From NCBI GenBank assembly GCA_001600355.1, contig BCJU01000001.1, forward strand, positions 2,005,178 through 2,069,177: a stretch of DNA of 64,000 nucleotides, in the 5' to 3' direction. Position numbers and translations under genes: made by a program. The stretch is from Meira nashicola (lineage: Eukaryota; Basidiomycota; Exobasidiomycetes; Exobasidiales; Brachybasidiaceae). Of this stretch, positions 1-9,589 are shown one piece after another. The notes beneath the pieces are model-generated. The model made no database searches. It saw only the letters and a program-made list of their open reading frames with translations, and was not told the DNA's origin. How positions within the stretch are numbered: position 1 is the stretch's first letter; every line of letters starts with the position of its first letter.

Positions 1-139
1 TCGTGTAGCAGGAGAAGGAATGCCAATCTCCAAGACCGGCGGCAAGACTAAAGGTGATTTAGTGGTCACATGGCAAGTAGAATTGCCAAACCGCTTGACA
101 GACGATCAACGAATAGGTGTTCGTAAAGTGCTAGGATAG
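1..139 (+). CDS. DnaJ-type (Hsp40, class B/Sis1-like) co-chaperone, 3' end only
   Basis: Only the last 45 residues are present, read from base 2 to the TAG at 137-139. They contain GEGMPISKTGGKTKGDL followed by VVTWQVELPNRLT, which is the end of the DnaJ C-terminal substrate-binding domain. There the conserved 'GEGMP' turn is followed by a Gly/Lys loop and a final beta strand of the form 'V.....P..L'. The family stimulates Hsp70 ATPase activity and delivers clients to it, usually in the cytosol. Nothing upstream is visible, so J-domain type and zinc-finger content are unknown. The absence of an EEVD-type tail and the short end after 'VRKVLG' suit class B (Sis1/DNAJB) members. It converges on CWC27, whose stop lies 157 bp away. 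Confidence 0.8.
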   Translation, partial: RVAGEGMPISKTGGKTKGDLVVTWQVELPNRLTDDQRIGVRKVLG

Positions 140-295
140 ATTGCCTGCAAAAATACCCAACATTGCTTCAAATTTTCAATCAATAATCATGTAATGTTAC
201 AACGAATTCGGGCCTTCGATAGAATTTATCGATAGAATGTCATACTATACAAATACAAAAGTTTCAATGTGTGCGTAAGATCTATAAACCATGTT

Positions 296-1876
296 TTACC
301 ATCTGTCTAGATTCCGAGGACGATGCTGATCCTCATCTTTGGGATGGGCCTGCAATCTGTCTCGATGATATGACTTGTGCTGGCCATTACGGTCATGCCG
401 CCTTTCATCAACCCAATCTCTCCCGCGTCTACCACTCTTTGCTTGTTCTTCTCGCGCTCTCTGATGTCCATCTTGACCACCAAAACCTAATTTGAGAGCG
501 GCGGAGGAGGAAGAATCTCGAGGATCAAGTGTGACATACTCTTCACCCTCATGCTGATCTTCCAAGATTGCTTTTCCGCCGAAATCAAAGCGATGATCCC
601 GCCAGTTCTGCTTGTCATCTTCGTCATCTTCAGCGCCATACTCTCGCATGTCTTCTGGTACTTCCTCCTCCTTCGCCTGCACTTTTGGTGTTTCTTTTTG
701 CTTGGAACTACCATTTTGTTCACTTCGCATACGGTTTTGAAATATTTTTAATCTTTGTATTGTCTCTTCATCCTTCTTACTTGAGCTGGAAGATTTACCC
801 TTTCTATACTTTGCTTTGTACTCATCCAACAAAGATTTACCCTTCCCCTTCTTTTCTGATCTCTCTGCTCCTTCCTCCGACCCTTTCTTTGCAAAATCTC
901 CTCGAATGGACGCTTCCAGTGATGCTATCCTATCTTCAACATTATTCTTTTGTCTCTTAGAAGCATAATCCTCCCGCATGTTTGACAGTGAAAGAGTTTC
1001 GTACGCCTTATCTGACTCTTGGCCTTTGCTAGAGCTTTCGAGATCCCTTTGTCCTGTCTTTGTCGCAGAAGAGCTTTGATCATCTGTACTGCTACGTTTT
1101 CCCTTGCCTTTCGCATCTTCACCTCGCCTCAAACGTTTGTCATCCTTAAGCAGGTCGTGACTACTTTTTGGACCTTTGAGTACGATCTCCTCGCCATCTT
1201 CTGGATCCTCATCAGCTCCAAAGCTTAATAATGCTGTATTCTTCTTCTTTGCTCCTTGAGAAGTCCGCTCAAGCTTTCTTGCTTCTGCTTCTTTCTTGTT
1301 CTTCCTTGCAGCTTGTTTTTCTTCTCTCGTAATGCGCAATTGTATTTGACCTTCAAATGGATTTTCTATTACTCGAATTGTTTTCAACTTTGGTGGATAA
1401 AGTGGTCGATCATCCTCTCCTGCTTCTCCAACGCTTTCTGCGAGGGCGATTAGATTGTAAATAGTATTGTTATGTATCCTTCCAAACATTGTATGCTTCC
1501 CTTGAAGTTCTGGAGTGTTTCCTAAAGTGAGAAAGAATTGACTACCATTACTATTCCTTTCTCCTCCATTGGCCATGCCCAATAATCCTCTTCTATTAAA
1601 ACGTAATCTTTGATGAAATTCGTCCGCAAAATCTTGACCATAGAATGATTCACCTCCTACACCCGTTCCTGTTGGATCACCAGTTTGTACAATAAAATCA
1701 GAAACGAATCTATGCCATATCTGATTATCGTAATAACCCTCCAAAGCCAAAGCGATCAAATTCTTACATGCTAATGGACATTGATCGGCAAACAATTCTA
1801 CCTCAATTTCGCCTCGAGAGGTTACCAAGATTATCTTTCCTGACGTTGGAGGCTCCGTTACGTATATGTTTGACAT
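296..1876 (-). CDS. CWC27: Spliceosomal cyclophilin CWC27
   Basis: A 526-residue protein starting at MSNIYVTEPPTSGK. The frame is open 57 codons further upstream, but this Met aligns with the conserved CWC27 start, so it is preferred. Residues about 14-175 form a cyclophilin-type PPIase fold: HRF at 55-57, QTGDPTGTG at 64-72, SQFF at 112-115, LQGKHTMFG at 124-132. The remainder is Lys/Glu/Ser-rich and probably disordered or helical, as in CWC27 homologues, which join the activated (Bact) spliceosome with CWC22. The tryptophan that binds cyclosporin in CypA is replaced by Glu123, a substitution also known in human CWC27 and linked there to loss of isomerase activity. It shares a 323-bp divergent promoter with BUD6. 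Confidence 0.93.
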   Translation of the reverse strand: MSNIYVTEPPTSGKIILVTSRGEIEVELFADQCPLACKNLIALALEGYYDNQIWHRFVSDFIVQTGDPTGTGVGGESFYGQDFADEFHQRLRFNRRGLLGMANGGERNSNGSQFFLTLGNTPELQGKHTMFGRIHNNTIYNLIALAESVGEAGEDDRPLYPPKLKTIRVIENPFEGQIQLRITREEKQAARKNKKEAEARKLERTSQGAKKKNTALLSFGADEDPEDGEEIVLKGPKSSHDLLKDDKRLRRGEDAKGKGKRSSTDDQSSSATKTGQRDLESSSKGQESDKAYETLSLSNMREDYASKRQKNNVEDRIASLEASIRGDFAKKGSEEGAERSEKKGKGKSLLDEYKAKYRKGKSSSSSKKDEETIQRLKIFQNRMRSEQNGSSKQKETPKVQAKEEEVPEDMREYGAEDDEDDKQNWRDHRFDFGGKAILEDQHEGEEYVTLDPRDSSSSAALKLGFGGQDGHQRAREEQAKSGRRGRDWVDERRHDRNGQHKSYHRDRLQAHPKDEDQHRPRNLDRW

Positions 1877-2199
1877 TCTTTTTACGATCCCCACCGCATC
1901 CAAACAAATCACCACCAACTGGTGATCGTAGTCTTCTTGACAAATTAACACTCCACAAAATTTTAAAATGCCTACGCGTAGAAGGAGGAATACACGTGTA
2001 AACTGAAGGTGTAAATGGATACCTATCGGGCTGGGGAATATCAGCAAAGGTCATCCAAGAAAAGGAAGCAATGACGCTAAGCCTTGGCCTGCATTAATGA
2101 ATATGTACATACTTTGGAGATAAATCGTTTTGCCCATCATCCGTAATCCTGTGTGAAACATATCGAAGGTGATCGATTGACAGAGAAAGTGTGTCAATC
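1877..2199. promoter_or_regulatory. Divergent promoter region CWC27 / BUD6
   Basis: A 323-bp interval between the two inferred start codons, with no independent coding signal. It contains CGCTAAGCCTTGG at 2075-2087, one copy of an element that recurs in other upstream regions of this window. Both flanking frames extend into this interval without an ATG that improves either model, so the limits are set by the chosen starts. Confidence 0.5.
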
Positions 2200-5100
2200 A
2201 TGTTGCCAGGATTATCGACAGTTTTACGCAGGGATAAGGAGAGGCAAAGAGCATCCGCTTTGACCCAATCAGGAGCATCAACAGGTTCTATTGGCGATAC
2301 ATCTGCAGAGGAGTCTGGAACGTATATGACTAATGTTCCACAATCCCCTACCTCTTCCATCACAAATTTTCGTCGTAATATCGGACCACCACAATTGATA
2401 GCAGGAAGCAGTACTTCTACCATTTCTTCTCAATCTCCGCCTCAAGGAAGTAGGATGGCATCTGGCTTATTACCCGAGGAACATAGAGCTCGTGAAAGAG
2501 AACGAGAGCGATTAGCAAGAGCTCAATTGAGTAATGCACATACAGGTCAAATGATGGCAAATAGACAAATGCAACAAGAAATGCATTCAGCATCACAAAA
2601 TGGAGACGTTCAACAAACTCGTTATAGCTCATCGCATATGGAAAGTTCAGTAACAAGACTTTTAGTCGCTACGAAGATGTTATTAGAAGCTTTGACGAAA
2701 TGGTCTTTGGGACAAAGAACAGAATCACAAGTATCAGATATTTATGTGCGATTAGGAAACGATTTCAACGTTGCCAATGTAGCTTTTGGAAGTTATGGTA
2801 TTGATATGAGCGATTTAACTTCCGTTCCTGACGATTTACGAGATTGTTTAGAACGATGCTTATCCGAAGATGCTTCTCCGCAAACTTTGGAAATACATTT
2901 ACCACGAATCAGAGAGATTATAATTGGTTTATTGCAAGGTTTGAAAAGCAAACAGGCTGAATATAAACAATTGGTCATGCAAAGGCGTGCATCTGCAAGG
3001 TCAAGTAAGGTGAAATCTGAACGAGGAACTATTGTTGATAGCAGTACTGTTACCTCTACACTTCCAGAAGGTAATATATTGTCGAGCGCGAATGGTAGTG
3101 ACGTAATGCAAAAAGATGTATTAGGGAGAAGCTCGACAGGTGCAGCAGCGACAGCATTCGGTGATGACGTTCGAAAAAGTGTATCTGGAAAACGACCCAT
3201 CAATGCACCACCGATCACAGAAGAGACAGGAACATCAATACAACGGCCGACCAGTGCATCTTCGTCACGTCAATCTGATCAAGTACGACCTCCACACAGA
3301 CGGAGTAAAAGAGAGACTGGAGACAGCAAAATGGACAATACAGATACGAGCAGCATTCGATCACCACCCTCTGGACCTGCGTCTAATTTGTATATTGAAA
3401 AGGATTCGACAGAGGCTGCTTTGGGACTCGTAGCTGACAATACACAGAGCAACGTATCTCGATCACAAACATTGAGTTCCTTAAACGGCGATACAAGTCA
3501 TAATATAGATGATTCTCGTACAGCAGTTAACGAGATTGGTGATGCTGCAGATCCGAGTGTTCGAGCATTGAAAAGTCGCGATGCATTAGAAAGACGGGCG
3601 AGCAAAAGATTCAGTGCTTATACATTCAATAAGATGGGAGTCGGTCTAAATCAAGGCCTTGGAATGAGCTCGTATGGTCTTTCGGGACCGGGAAGTGCAA
3701 TGTCGAGTCCAGTGGCTGAACGTGTTACGGTGCATACACCTTCAAGAGGGTCTGTGAAGCGAACTGGAATGACTAGATCATCATCTGAGTTGCAGACAGC
3801 AGATACACCAACAAAAGGACCATATAGAGAGAGGAGCGCACTTGCATCAGAAACGATTTCCGAAAATGTTGATCAGCCTTCTCGCAAGAAAGGTTCACGT
3901 ACTTCCCCTCGTCATAGTCCAAAGATTAATCAAAATTCTTTGGTTCCTCCTCTACCGATGATGAAAGATCAGGTCAATAGCTCGACAGAATCATTACCTT
4001 TTGTTGATGCACAAAGCCCTCAAAAAGAGCCTGTCGAGCTGGATTATATTGCCGAGCGTCATCCGAGTTCACCGACCAAGATTCCTCCTGTTCCTCCACT
4101 TCCTTCTCTTCAAGAACAGGCAAGGCTAGATGCTGCACATGGAATCAAGGCATCTAATAATCGAAACGTGAGCGGATCTAGAACACCAACTGCATCTTCT
4201 TGGAATATAAAACAAGTCAATAATATGTCCTTGTTCTTACAACTTGGTCGACAAACGAAAAAGGTTAATGTGGATTTGGATCCTTCAGCGCCATTCAAGG
4301 GTCTCAGTACGGGCAAGCTGCGTATGCTATTCATGGACAAATTCTCCTACTCGCCTGGAAAAGAAGATTTCCCTACGATTTATGTCAAGGACGGTCACAG
4401 CGGAGTCACATACGAACTAGAAGATCTCACCGAATTGACAGACGGAACAATTTTGACGCTCAACATAGAACCACTCGATCAGGTAAAGCAACACCTCGAT
4501 CTCACGTTGGGTAGCATCACACGTGAGTTGCGTGATCTTAAGACTGCAATGCAAGATCGTGATCGTGAATGGGGCCGTAGAATTTCTGCACATCCTCACG
4601 ATGGCCTCTCTCCGCAAATTTCAATGGCTCCACGTATTAGTGACGCACAATTTGCCAAAGCAGGAGCAAGAGTGGCACAGTACAAACGTGCAACGATGTT
4701 CTTTGGTCGTGAGCAACCTGAAGTGGAAGATGAACAAGAAGAAAATGAAAAAGGCGAAAGAAAGAGCAAAGAAATCGAAGGATCTACACCCGTTTCTCCA
4801 ACTGATAATACTGCTCCATCGATCATCAGACCTAAATCTGGCGGATGGCAAATGGCTGGTGATCAATTGAAGAAACAATACGAAGAAGTGTTGAATGTCC
4901 GAAGACAGTTAGCAGTCATGGTCCAAATTCAAGATGATTTCAAGTCAGATGTTGGTGGCTTGCTTGGAACATTACGTGAACAAGCAAAACGAGTCAGGAC
5001 TATTGCCGCAATGGAAGTTCCAACAGAAAGGAATTTCATCATCACTGGAAAAGCAAGATTAGACAGCAATTCACAAGAAGTTTTAACTCTAGTCGAAGAT

Positions 5101-5982
5101 TTGCTTGACTTGGTCGATGATCTCAAATCAGATGTGATCCAACGTGGCGTTAAACCAAAACCACATGCTATGAAGAAGCTAGGAGAAGATATTGATCGCG
5201 CTACTCGTGGATTGGAAGAATTATCAAAATACGTCGACTTGGTGAAGCCTAGTTGGAAAAAGACTTGGGAAATGGAATTGCAAAACATTGTTGATGAACA
5301 AGAATTTTTGAACCATCAAGAAGGATTGATTGCGGATCTCAAAGAAGATCATGCAAATTTACAAGACGTCTTTCACAACATTCAAGAAGTTGTTAAATTG
5401 CGTGGTGCAAACAAATTTAATCTTCTGGGAAGCGGCTCTAGCAACGAAAATGCATTGTCTAATATTTCCCTTCGTACATATATCCCACCACCACCTGAAG
5501 AAGGTCATGAGGGTTTATCCACCGTCATGATGGAAGTGAAATCACAAAGACCTGATCATGAGAAACGATTAAAAGCATTGGAAGCAGCGGAAAAGCAACG
5601 AATAAAGGAAATTTACCAAAGGAAAACGCAGGAAGATGAATTTCAATCCGAATTGACTACTTTTGTTGACGGAAAAGCTTTGAGAAAAACTGGAGGTTAT
5701 TTGGAAACGGAGAGGGTACGAGGAAAACGTGACAAGATGACGTTAAATGCGATGTTTGGAGCTGGAGGTGTGGGAGGAGCACCAATATCGGATGTTGTCA
5801 AACCACCTCCAAAGAAATTAGTCGTAGGCGGAAAGAGTAGCGGTGGTACAAGTGATAATGGCAGTAAAGAAGCTTTGACTCCTACGGCAGGTTATTCTTC
5901 TACTGGAAGTTATAGTGGTGAATTATTGGCAGAAGCATCAACGCCACCGGAAACTTATTCTGACGATGTTTCGGAAAATTAG
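2200..5982 (+). CDS. BUD6: Bud6/Aip3 actin- and formin-interacting polarity factor
   Basis: A 1260-residue protein with no intron. The open frame begins nine bases earlier at a GTG, but the first ATG is at 2200. Residues about 148-250 form a conserved helical block (TRLLVATKMLLEALTKWS ... LGNDFNVANVAF) typical of the Bud6 N-terminal region. Residues about 250-670 are Ser/Pro/Thr-rich and poorly ordered. From about 677 (LFLQLGRQTKKVNVDL) to about 1190 lies the AIP3 core: a beta-rich start (GLSTGKLRMLFMDKFSYS), then long coiled coils, ending near the conserved TTFVDGKALRKTGG. In yeasts Bud6 binds actin monomers and the formin Bni1 at polarised tips to promote actin cables. Length exceeds S. cerevisiae Bud6 (788 residues) because of the linker. 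A short 5' coding exon cannot be excluded. Confidence 0.92.
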   Translation: MLPGLSTVLRRDKERQRASALTQSGASTGSIGDTSAEESGTYMTNVPQSPTSSITNFRRNIGPPQLIAGSSTSTISSQSPPQGSRMASGLLPEEHRARERERERLARAQLSNAHTGQMMANRQMQQEMHSASQNGDVQQTRYSSSHMESSVTRLLVATKMLLEALTKWSLGQRTESQVSDIYVRLGNDFNVANVAFGSYGIDMSDLTSVPDDLRDCLERCLSEDASPQTLEIHLPRIREIIIGLLQGLKSKQAEYKQLVMQRRASARSSKVKSERGTIVDSSTVTSTLPEGNILSSANGSDVMQKDVLGRSSTGAAATAFGDDVRKSVSGKRPINAPPITEETGTSIQRPTSASSSRQSDQVRPPHRRSKRETGDSKMDNTDTSSIRSPPSGPASNLYIEKDSTEAALGLVADNTQSNVSRSQTLSSLNGDTSHNIDDSRTAVNEIGDAADPSVRALKSRDALERRASKRFSAYTFNKMGVGLNQGLGMSSYGLSGPGSAMSSPVAERVTVHTPSRGSVKRTGMTRSSSELQTADTPTKGPYRERSALASETISENVDQPSRKKGSRTSPRHSPKINQNSLVPPLPMMKDQVNSSTESLPFVDAQSPQKEPVELDYIAERHPSSPTKIPPVPPLPSLQEQARLDAAHGIKASNNRNVSGSRTPTASSWNIKQVNNMSLFLQLGRQTKKVNVDLDPSAPFKGLSTGKLRMLFMDKFSYSPGKEDFPTIYVKDGHSGVTYELEDLTELTDGTILTLNIEPLDQVKQHLDLTLGSITRELRDLKTAMQDRDREWGRRISAHPHDGLSPQISMAPRISDAQFAKAGARVAQYKRATMFFGREQPEVEDEQEENEKGERKSKEIEGSTPVSPTDNTAPSIIRPKSGGWQMAGDQLKKQYEEVLNVRRQLAVMVQIQDDFKSDVGGLLGTLREQAKRVRTIAAMEVPTERNFIITGKARLDSNSQEVLTLVEDLLDLVDDLKSDVIQRGVKPKPHAMKKLGEDIDRATRGLEELSKYVDLVKPSWKKTWEMELQNIVDEQEFLNHQEGLIADLKEDHANLQDVFHNIQEVVKLRGANKFNLLGSGSSNENALSNISLRTYIPPPPEEGHEGLSTVMMEVKSQRPDHEKRLKALEAAEKQRIKEIYQRKTQEDEFQSELTTFVDGKALRKTGGYLETERVRGKRDKMTLNAMFGAGGVGGAPISDVVKPPPKKLVVGGKSSGGTSDNGSKEALTPTAGYSSTGSYSGELLAEASTPPETYSDDVSEN

Positions 5983-6184
5983 TCATTTTAATAGTATCAC
6001 CCTTTTGTAAAATGTCTTTTCACAACAAAATTTAATTATCTTATTTTGACAAATTGCGCATGCGAGTTGGATAGCTAAAAGATACTATCTGATAACATTG
6101 AACACAAATAAGAATAAGTACAAATGATGTAGCAGCATGAGAGAAAGGATGAAAGATGTTCGAGAAAATTGAAGGACGTCGTGA

Positions 6185-8206
6185 TCAAGCTGAAGTACCG
6201 TTACGTCCCTTTGCCTTATTCTTTGCTTGTTTTCGGTTGAGGGATTTGGCAATCAGATCTGCGTCTTCTTCTGCATCAAAAGTTACATCTGCCAATCCAT
6301 CTGCTGCTGAAAATGCTGATGTGTCGGCATCGATTTCTCCATTTGCAATAGCAGATGAGATTTCAGCTTTACCATTTGTTTTTATGCTAGAAGGAGCTTC
6401 AACTTTCAATTTGCAAAAGAAGAAACCGTCCATATTATGAACATGAGGGAAAATACGTTTTGTTAAATGCATTCGATCATCAAATGTTTTTCCACGGAAC
6501 CGTTTAAAGCCTTCACGTCCAAAATCGATACCTGAAGGAACAATTTTGACATTCTTACGCTTTTCCAAGGCATATTGTACAACCTGTTCGTTCTCCTCTA
6601 CCAATACGGAACAAGTACTATAGACCAAATAACCACCAGTTTTTGATCTTGGGTTGATCGAATCGATTGCACATAAGATCAATTGTTTTTGTAGATGCGT
6701 CAAAAGTTGGAGATCTCTGTCGGATTTGTTTGTCTTTACGCTTGAATCTTTGCTAACCACTCCTGACCCACTGCAAGGTGAATCAAGCAAAACACGATCG
6801 AATCCACCAATCACTTTAGGGAATTGACGTGCATCGTAATTGCATACGACCACATTTGTACATCCTAATCGATGAATGTTTGCTGTTAAACTTTTTGTTC
6901 TTGCTTTATTGCTATCATTGGCAAATACGACGCCTGTGTTTTGCATCAATGCAGAAAGGTATGTACTTTTTCCTCCAGGAGCACTTGCCATATCAAGCAC
7001 ACGTTCGTGTGGTTGAGGTGAAAGAGCAATAACGGGTAAGAAACTGCTAGCAGCTTGAAGCATATAATGACCAGATAGATATTCTGGTGTTGCTCCGATT
7101 GGAACACCACTTTCAAACACCTGTAGACCAACTTTAGTCCATTTACCAGGGATAGGTTCAAGATTTACACCTCTATTGATCAATGCTTGTGCTAAATCTC
7201 TCCTTCGGGTTCGTAGTGTGTTTGCACGAATTGTGACTGGGCGTGGTGTCTCATTTGCTTCAAAGAATGCAAGAGCTTCCGTAGGAGAGAATAATTCGAA
7301 GAACTTCTCTGCTAAAAAACGATTGTAGCCATAATAATTGCAAATATCGCGAAGTAGCTGTTCAGTGTATTCGCTTCGACTAGGCCCATCCTCTTTGGAA
7401 TATCGTTTGAAGTTTGATAAGACGTTCACAATTTCTTGAATTCGCATTTGAATGGATTGTAGGTCTGCTGAAGTTGACGGTCCAGCATCACCTTGACCGT
7501 CATCAAGAGTTGGTAATACGAGATCTCCTGCATCGCTTAAATCTTCTTCGTCTTCATCCTCTTCCTCTTCGTCATCGTCTAAATCATCCTCGTCAATTTC
7601 TTCTTCGTCTAGCTCTACTTCATCTTCGTCTTCGTCATCTTCCCCATTGATGTCGTACCCTTGAGATTTGAGTAGCTCTTCTAGTCTTTCTGCTTCAGCT
7701 AGTGCCTTCTTTTTCTGTTTTTCGGTCATTTTGCCTCCGTTTGTAGGAGCGAATGCGGCTACGGCTTCATTTACAGCATCTTCATCTACACCGCCTTCTT
7801 CTTCGTCCTCTGCGCTATCATCTACCTCCTGTTCTTCATCTTCTTCTTCCAACTCCTCATCGTCATCGTCATCGTCTTCGTCCTCTTCATCATCTTCTCC
7901 ATCTAGGCCAGGGAATCCATCATCCTCATCATCCTCGTCGTCTCCTTCTACATCAAATTCATCTACTGCATCATCATCATCTTCTTCTTCTTCTTCTTCT
8001 TCAAAGAGAGCATTCCTTTCTTGTTCTTTTTTATCTTCCTTTGCTTTCTTTACTTTGATAGCCGACTTTAAGATGCTCGTATTGATTTCATCATCGTCAG
8101 CTTTACGTTTGCCTTTTTTGAGAGCAGCAGAAGCACTTGGCTTCACTTCCCTTCTCTCTTGTAAAGGTGCTGGTGGAGGCTGCTTGTTCTTCGCTCTTCT
8201 TCCCAT
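6185..8206 (-). CDS. NOP2: Nop2 25S rRNA cytosine-5 methyltransferase
   Basis: A 673-residue protein starting at MGRRAKNKQPPP; the 40 upstream in-frame codons look non-coding. The N-terminal third is Lys-rich, then extremely Asp/Glu-rich (about residues 60-260), a common nucleolar-protein feature. The NOL1/NOP2/Sun domain follows: SAM-binding LDMASAPGGKSTYL near 402, the PCSGSG cysteine motif near 477 and the catalytic TCS cysteine motif near 531. This matches Nop2, which methylates a 25S rRNA cytosine and is needed for 60S assembly in the nucleolus. The tail after about 610 is short and variable. It converges on BUD6, 202 bp away. The antisense of the acidic tract yields a Ser-rich open frame that is a shadow. 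Confidence 0.95.
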   Translation of the reverse strand: MGRRAKNKQPPPAPLQERREVKPSASAALKKGKRKADDDEINTSILKSAIKVKKAKEDKKEQERNALFEEEEEEEDDDDAVDEFDVEGDDEDDEDDGFPGLDGEDDEEDEDDDDDDEELEEEDEEQEVDDSAEDEEEGGVDEDAVNEAVAAFAPTNGGKMTEKQKKKALAEAERLEELLKSQGYDINGEDDEDEDEVELDEEEIDEDDLDDDEEEEDEDEEDLSDAGDLVLPTLDDGQGDAGPSTSADLQSIQMRIQEIVNVLSNFKRYSKEDGPSRSEYTEQLLRDICNYYGYNRFLAEKFFELFSPTEALAFFEANETPRPVTIRANTLRTRRRDLAQALINRGVNLEPIPGKWTKVGLQVFESGVPIGATPEYLSGHYMLQAASSFLPVIALSPQPHERVLDMASAPGGKSTYLSALMQNTGVVFANDSNKARTKSLTANIHRLGCTNVVVCNYDARQFPKVIGGFDRVLLDSPCSGSGVVSKDSSVKTNKSDRDLQLLTHLQKQLILCAIDSINPRSKTGGYLVYSTCSVLVEENEQVVQYALEKRKNVKIVPSGIDFGREGFKRFRGKTFDDRMHLTKRIFPHVHNMDGFFFCKLKVEAPSSIKTNGKAEISSAIANGEIDADTSAFSAADGLADVTFDAEEDADLIAKSLNRKQAKNKAKGRNGTSA

Positions 8207-8635
8207 TTTTACTATTATCAAAAACAATGTCAATCGAATGATGTGAAGAAAGATAAAAAAAGATGGCAATGCCCCCAACTCGTTACATTCTTCTCCAAAA
8301 TAAGAATACACTGAGAATCTTCTCAATACGCGTTAATTTTATCAAAATCCAAAAATTTTGGAAAATCTTACTGCACGTGCTTTATTGCCAGAATAAAGAA
8401 CGCTATGAATAGACTGGATGTGCGTTTTCAATAGTCTATTTTTATAGCCCATGCGTGCATCAATAGTCCAGGTGCAGGCGTGCAGCTCGAAGACGGTGTT
8501 TGAACGAACGCGGGGCCCGGAATACCCGTTTGACCGGCATTGCGACATATCAAGAAACGTGGAGGAAGGGTACTCTTCCTACACTCTTCATAGAGCTCTA
8601 TCATCATCATCTGTTTGAGAAATTAAGAGAACAAA
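8207..8635. promoter_or_regulatory. Divergent promoter region NOP2 / GST
   Basis: A 429-bp non-coding interval. It contains a relatively GC-rich patch around 8465-8530, including the palindromic core GGGCCC at 8513-8518. No motif was matched confidently to a known factor. Confidence 0.4.
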
Positions 8636-9385
8636 ATGACAATCACAGTTCATCACTTAAACAATTCACGTTCTCAACGTATCTTATGGCTCTTGGAAGA
8701 ATTAGAAATTCCTTATACGATTGAACGTTATGAACGTTTACCAAGCAAACAAGCTCCTCCTGCTTTACGTAAAGTTCATCCATTGGGAAAAAGTCCAGTG
8801 ATTACAGATGGAGATGTTACCGTTGCTGAATCTGGTGCGATCGTAGAATACATCATTCGTAATTATGGTAAAGGTCGTGCTGAACCCAATGAACAAAATT
8901 GGTTAATCAACACGCAATGGAGTCACTATGCTGAAGGTAAGTCGCAATATTTAATAGACTATATGCGCAAATATACTGATTAAAACATTCTTTCTTTAAC
9001 AGGATCTCTCATGCCTTTGATGGTCAATAAGCTCATCTTTAGCCTTGTGCCAGGTCAAGCACCTTTCCTTATCCGACCTTTGGTTTCTTCAATCTTTTCA
9101 GCTTTGACAAAGAATTTGTTAGATCCGCAATTGAAAAATCACGTCGATTATGTCGTTGAAGGTCTCAAAAAACAATCTCCGAATGGTGAATTTGCTTGGT
9201 TCGCAGGCGGTGATAAAGATGGTAATCCAACTTCGGCAGATTATCAAATGCTCTTCCCTTTGGAAGCTGCTGCTGCTGGTCGTATTGAGGTTCCTGATTC
9301 AATCAAGAAATGGGTTGAAACCGTTCATGCCAGGCCAGCATACCAACGTGCTTTGGAAAAAGGTGGTACATATGCGTATGCATAA
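8636..9385 (+). CDS. Glutathione S-transferase (Gtt1-like), one intron
   Basis: Exons 8636-8936 and 9003-9385 give 227 residues. The 66-nt intron (8937-9002) starts GTAAGT and ends AACAG; without it the frame stops 15 codons after the junction. The N-terminal thioredoxin fold has the SRSQRILWLLEEL helix with the likely catalytic Ser/Tyr region, the cis-Pro segment HPLGKSPVI, and the glutathione-contacting ESGAIVEYI. The C-terminal all-helical domain has the usual SADYQMLFPLEA and a final helix with VHARPAYQRAL. This is closest in style to fungal Gtt1-type GSTs, which conjugate glutathione to electrophiles or reduce peroxides. Substrate cannot be predicted. It is transcribed divergently from NOP2 and converges on the RhoGEF (204 bp). 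Confidence 0.92.
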
Positions 9386-9589
9386 AGACTTATTCAAGCA
9401 TGTCGAAAAAAAAAGATTAGAGCGATACCCTTCCGATGACTTCAATCATATAACATTTTTATTCATTCAATTAATAGCATGTTTAGACAATATAATATTG
9501 CTTCGAAATATTATTCAATCTTGAATTGGAAGGGGTATGTGATATTATACAGTGTAAAGCATGAATTCCTAAAAAGAAATCTGAGAATC

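Noticed and set aside
6088..6096. ATCTGATAA, an iron-GATA consensus match
   Set aside because: Lies in the convergent 3' region between BUD6 and NOP2, so probably chance; kept only as a caution for the CCC2 site.
7668..8246. Plus-strand Ser-rich frame of 192 codons
   Set aside because: It is the antisense of the acidic region of NOP2, a typical shadow.
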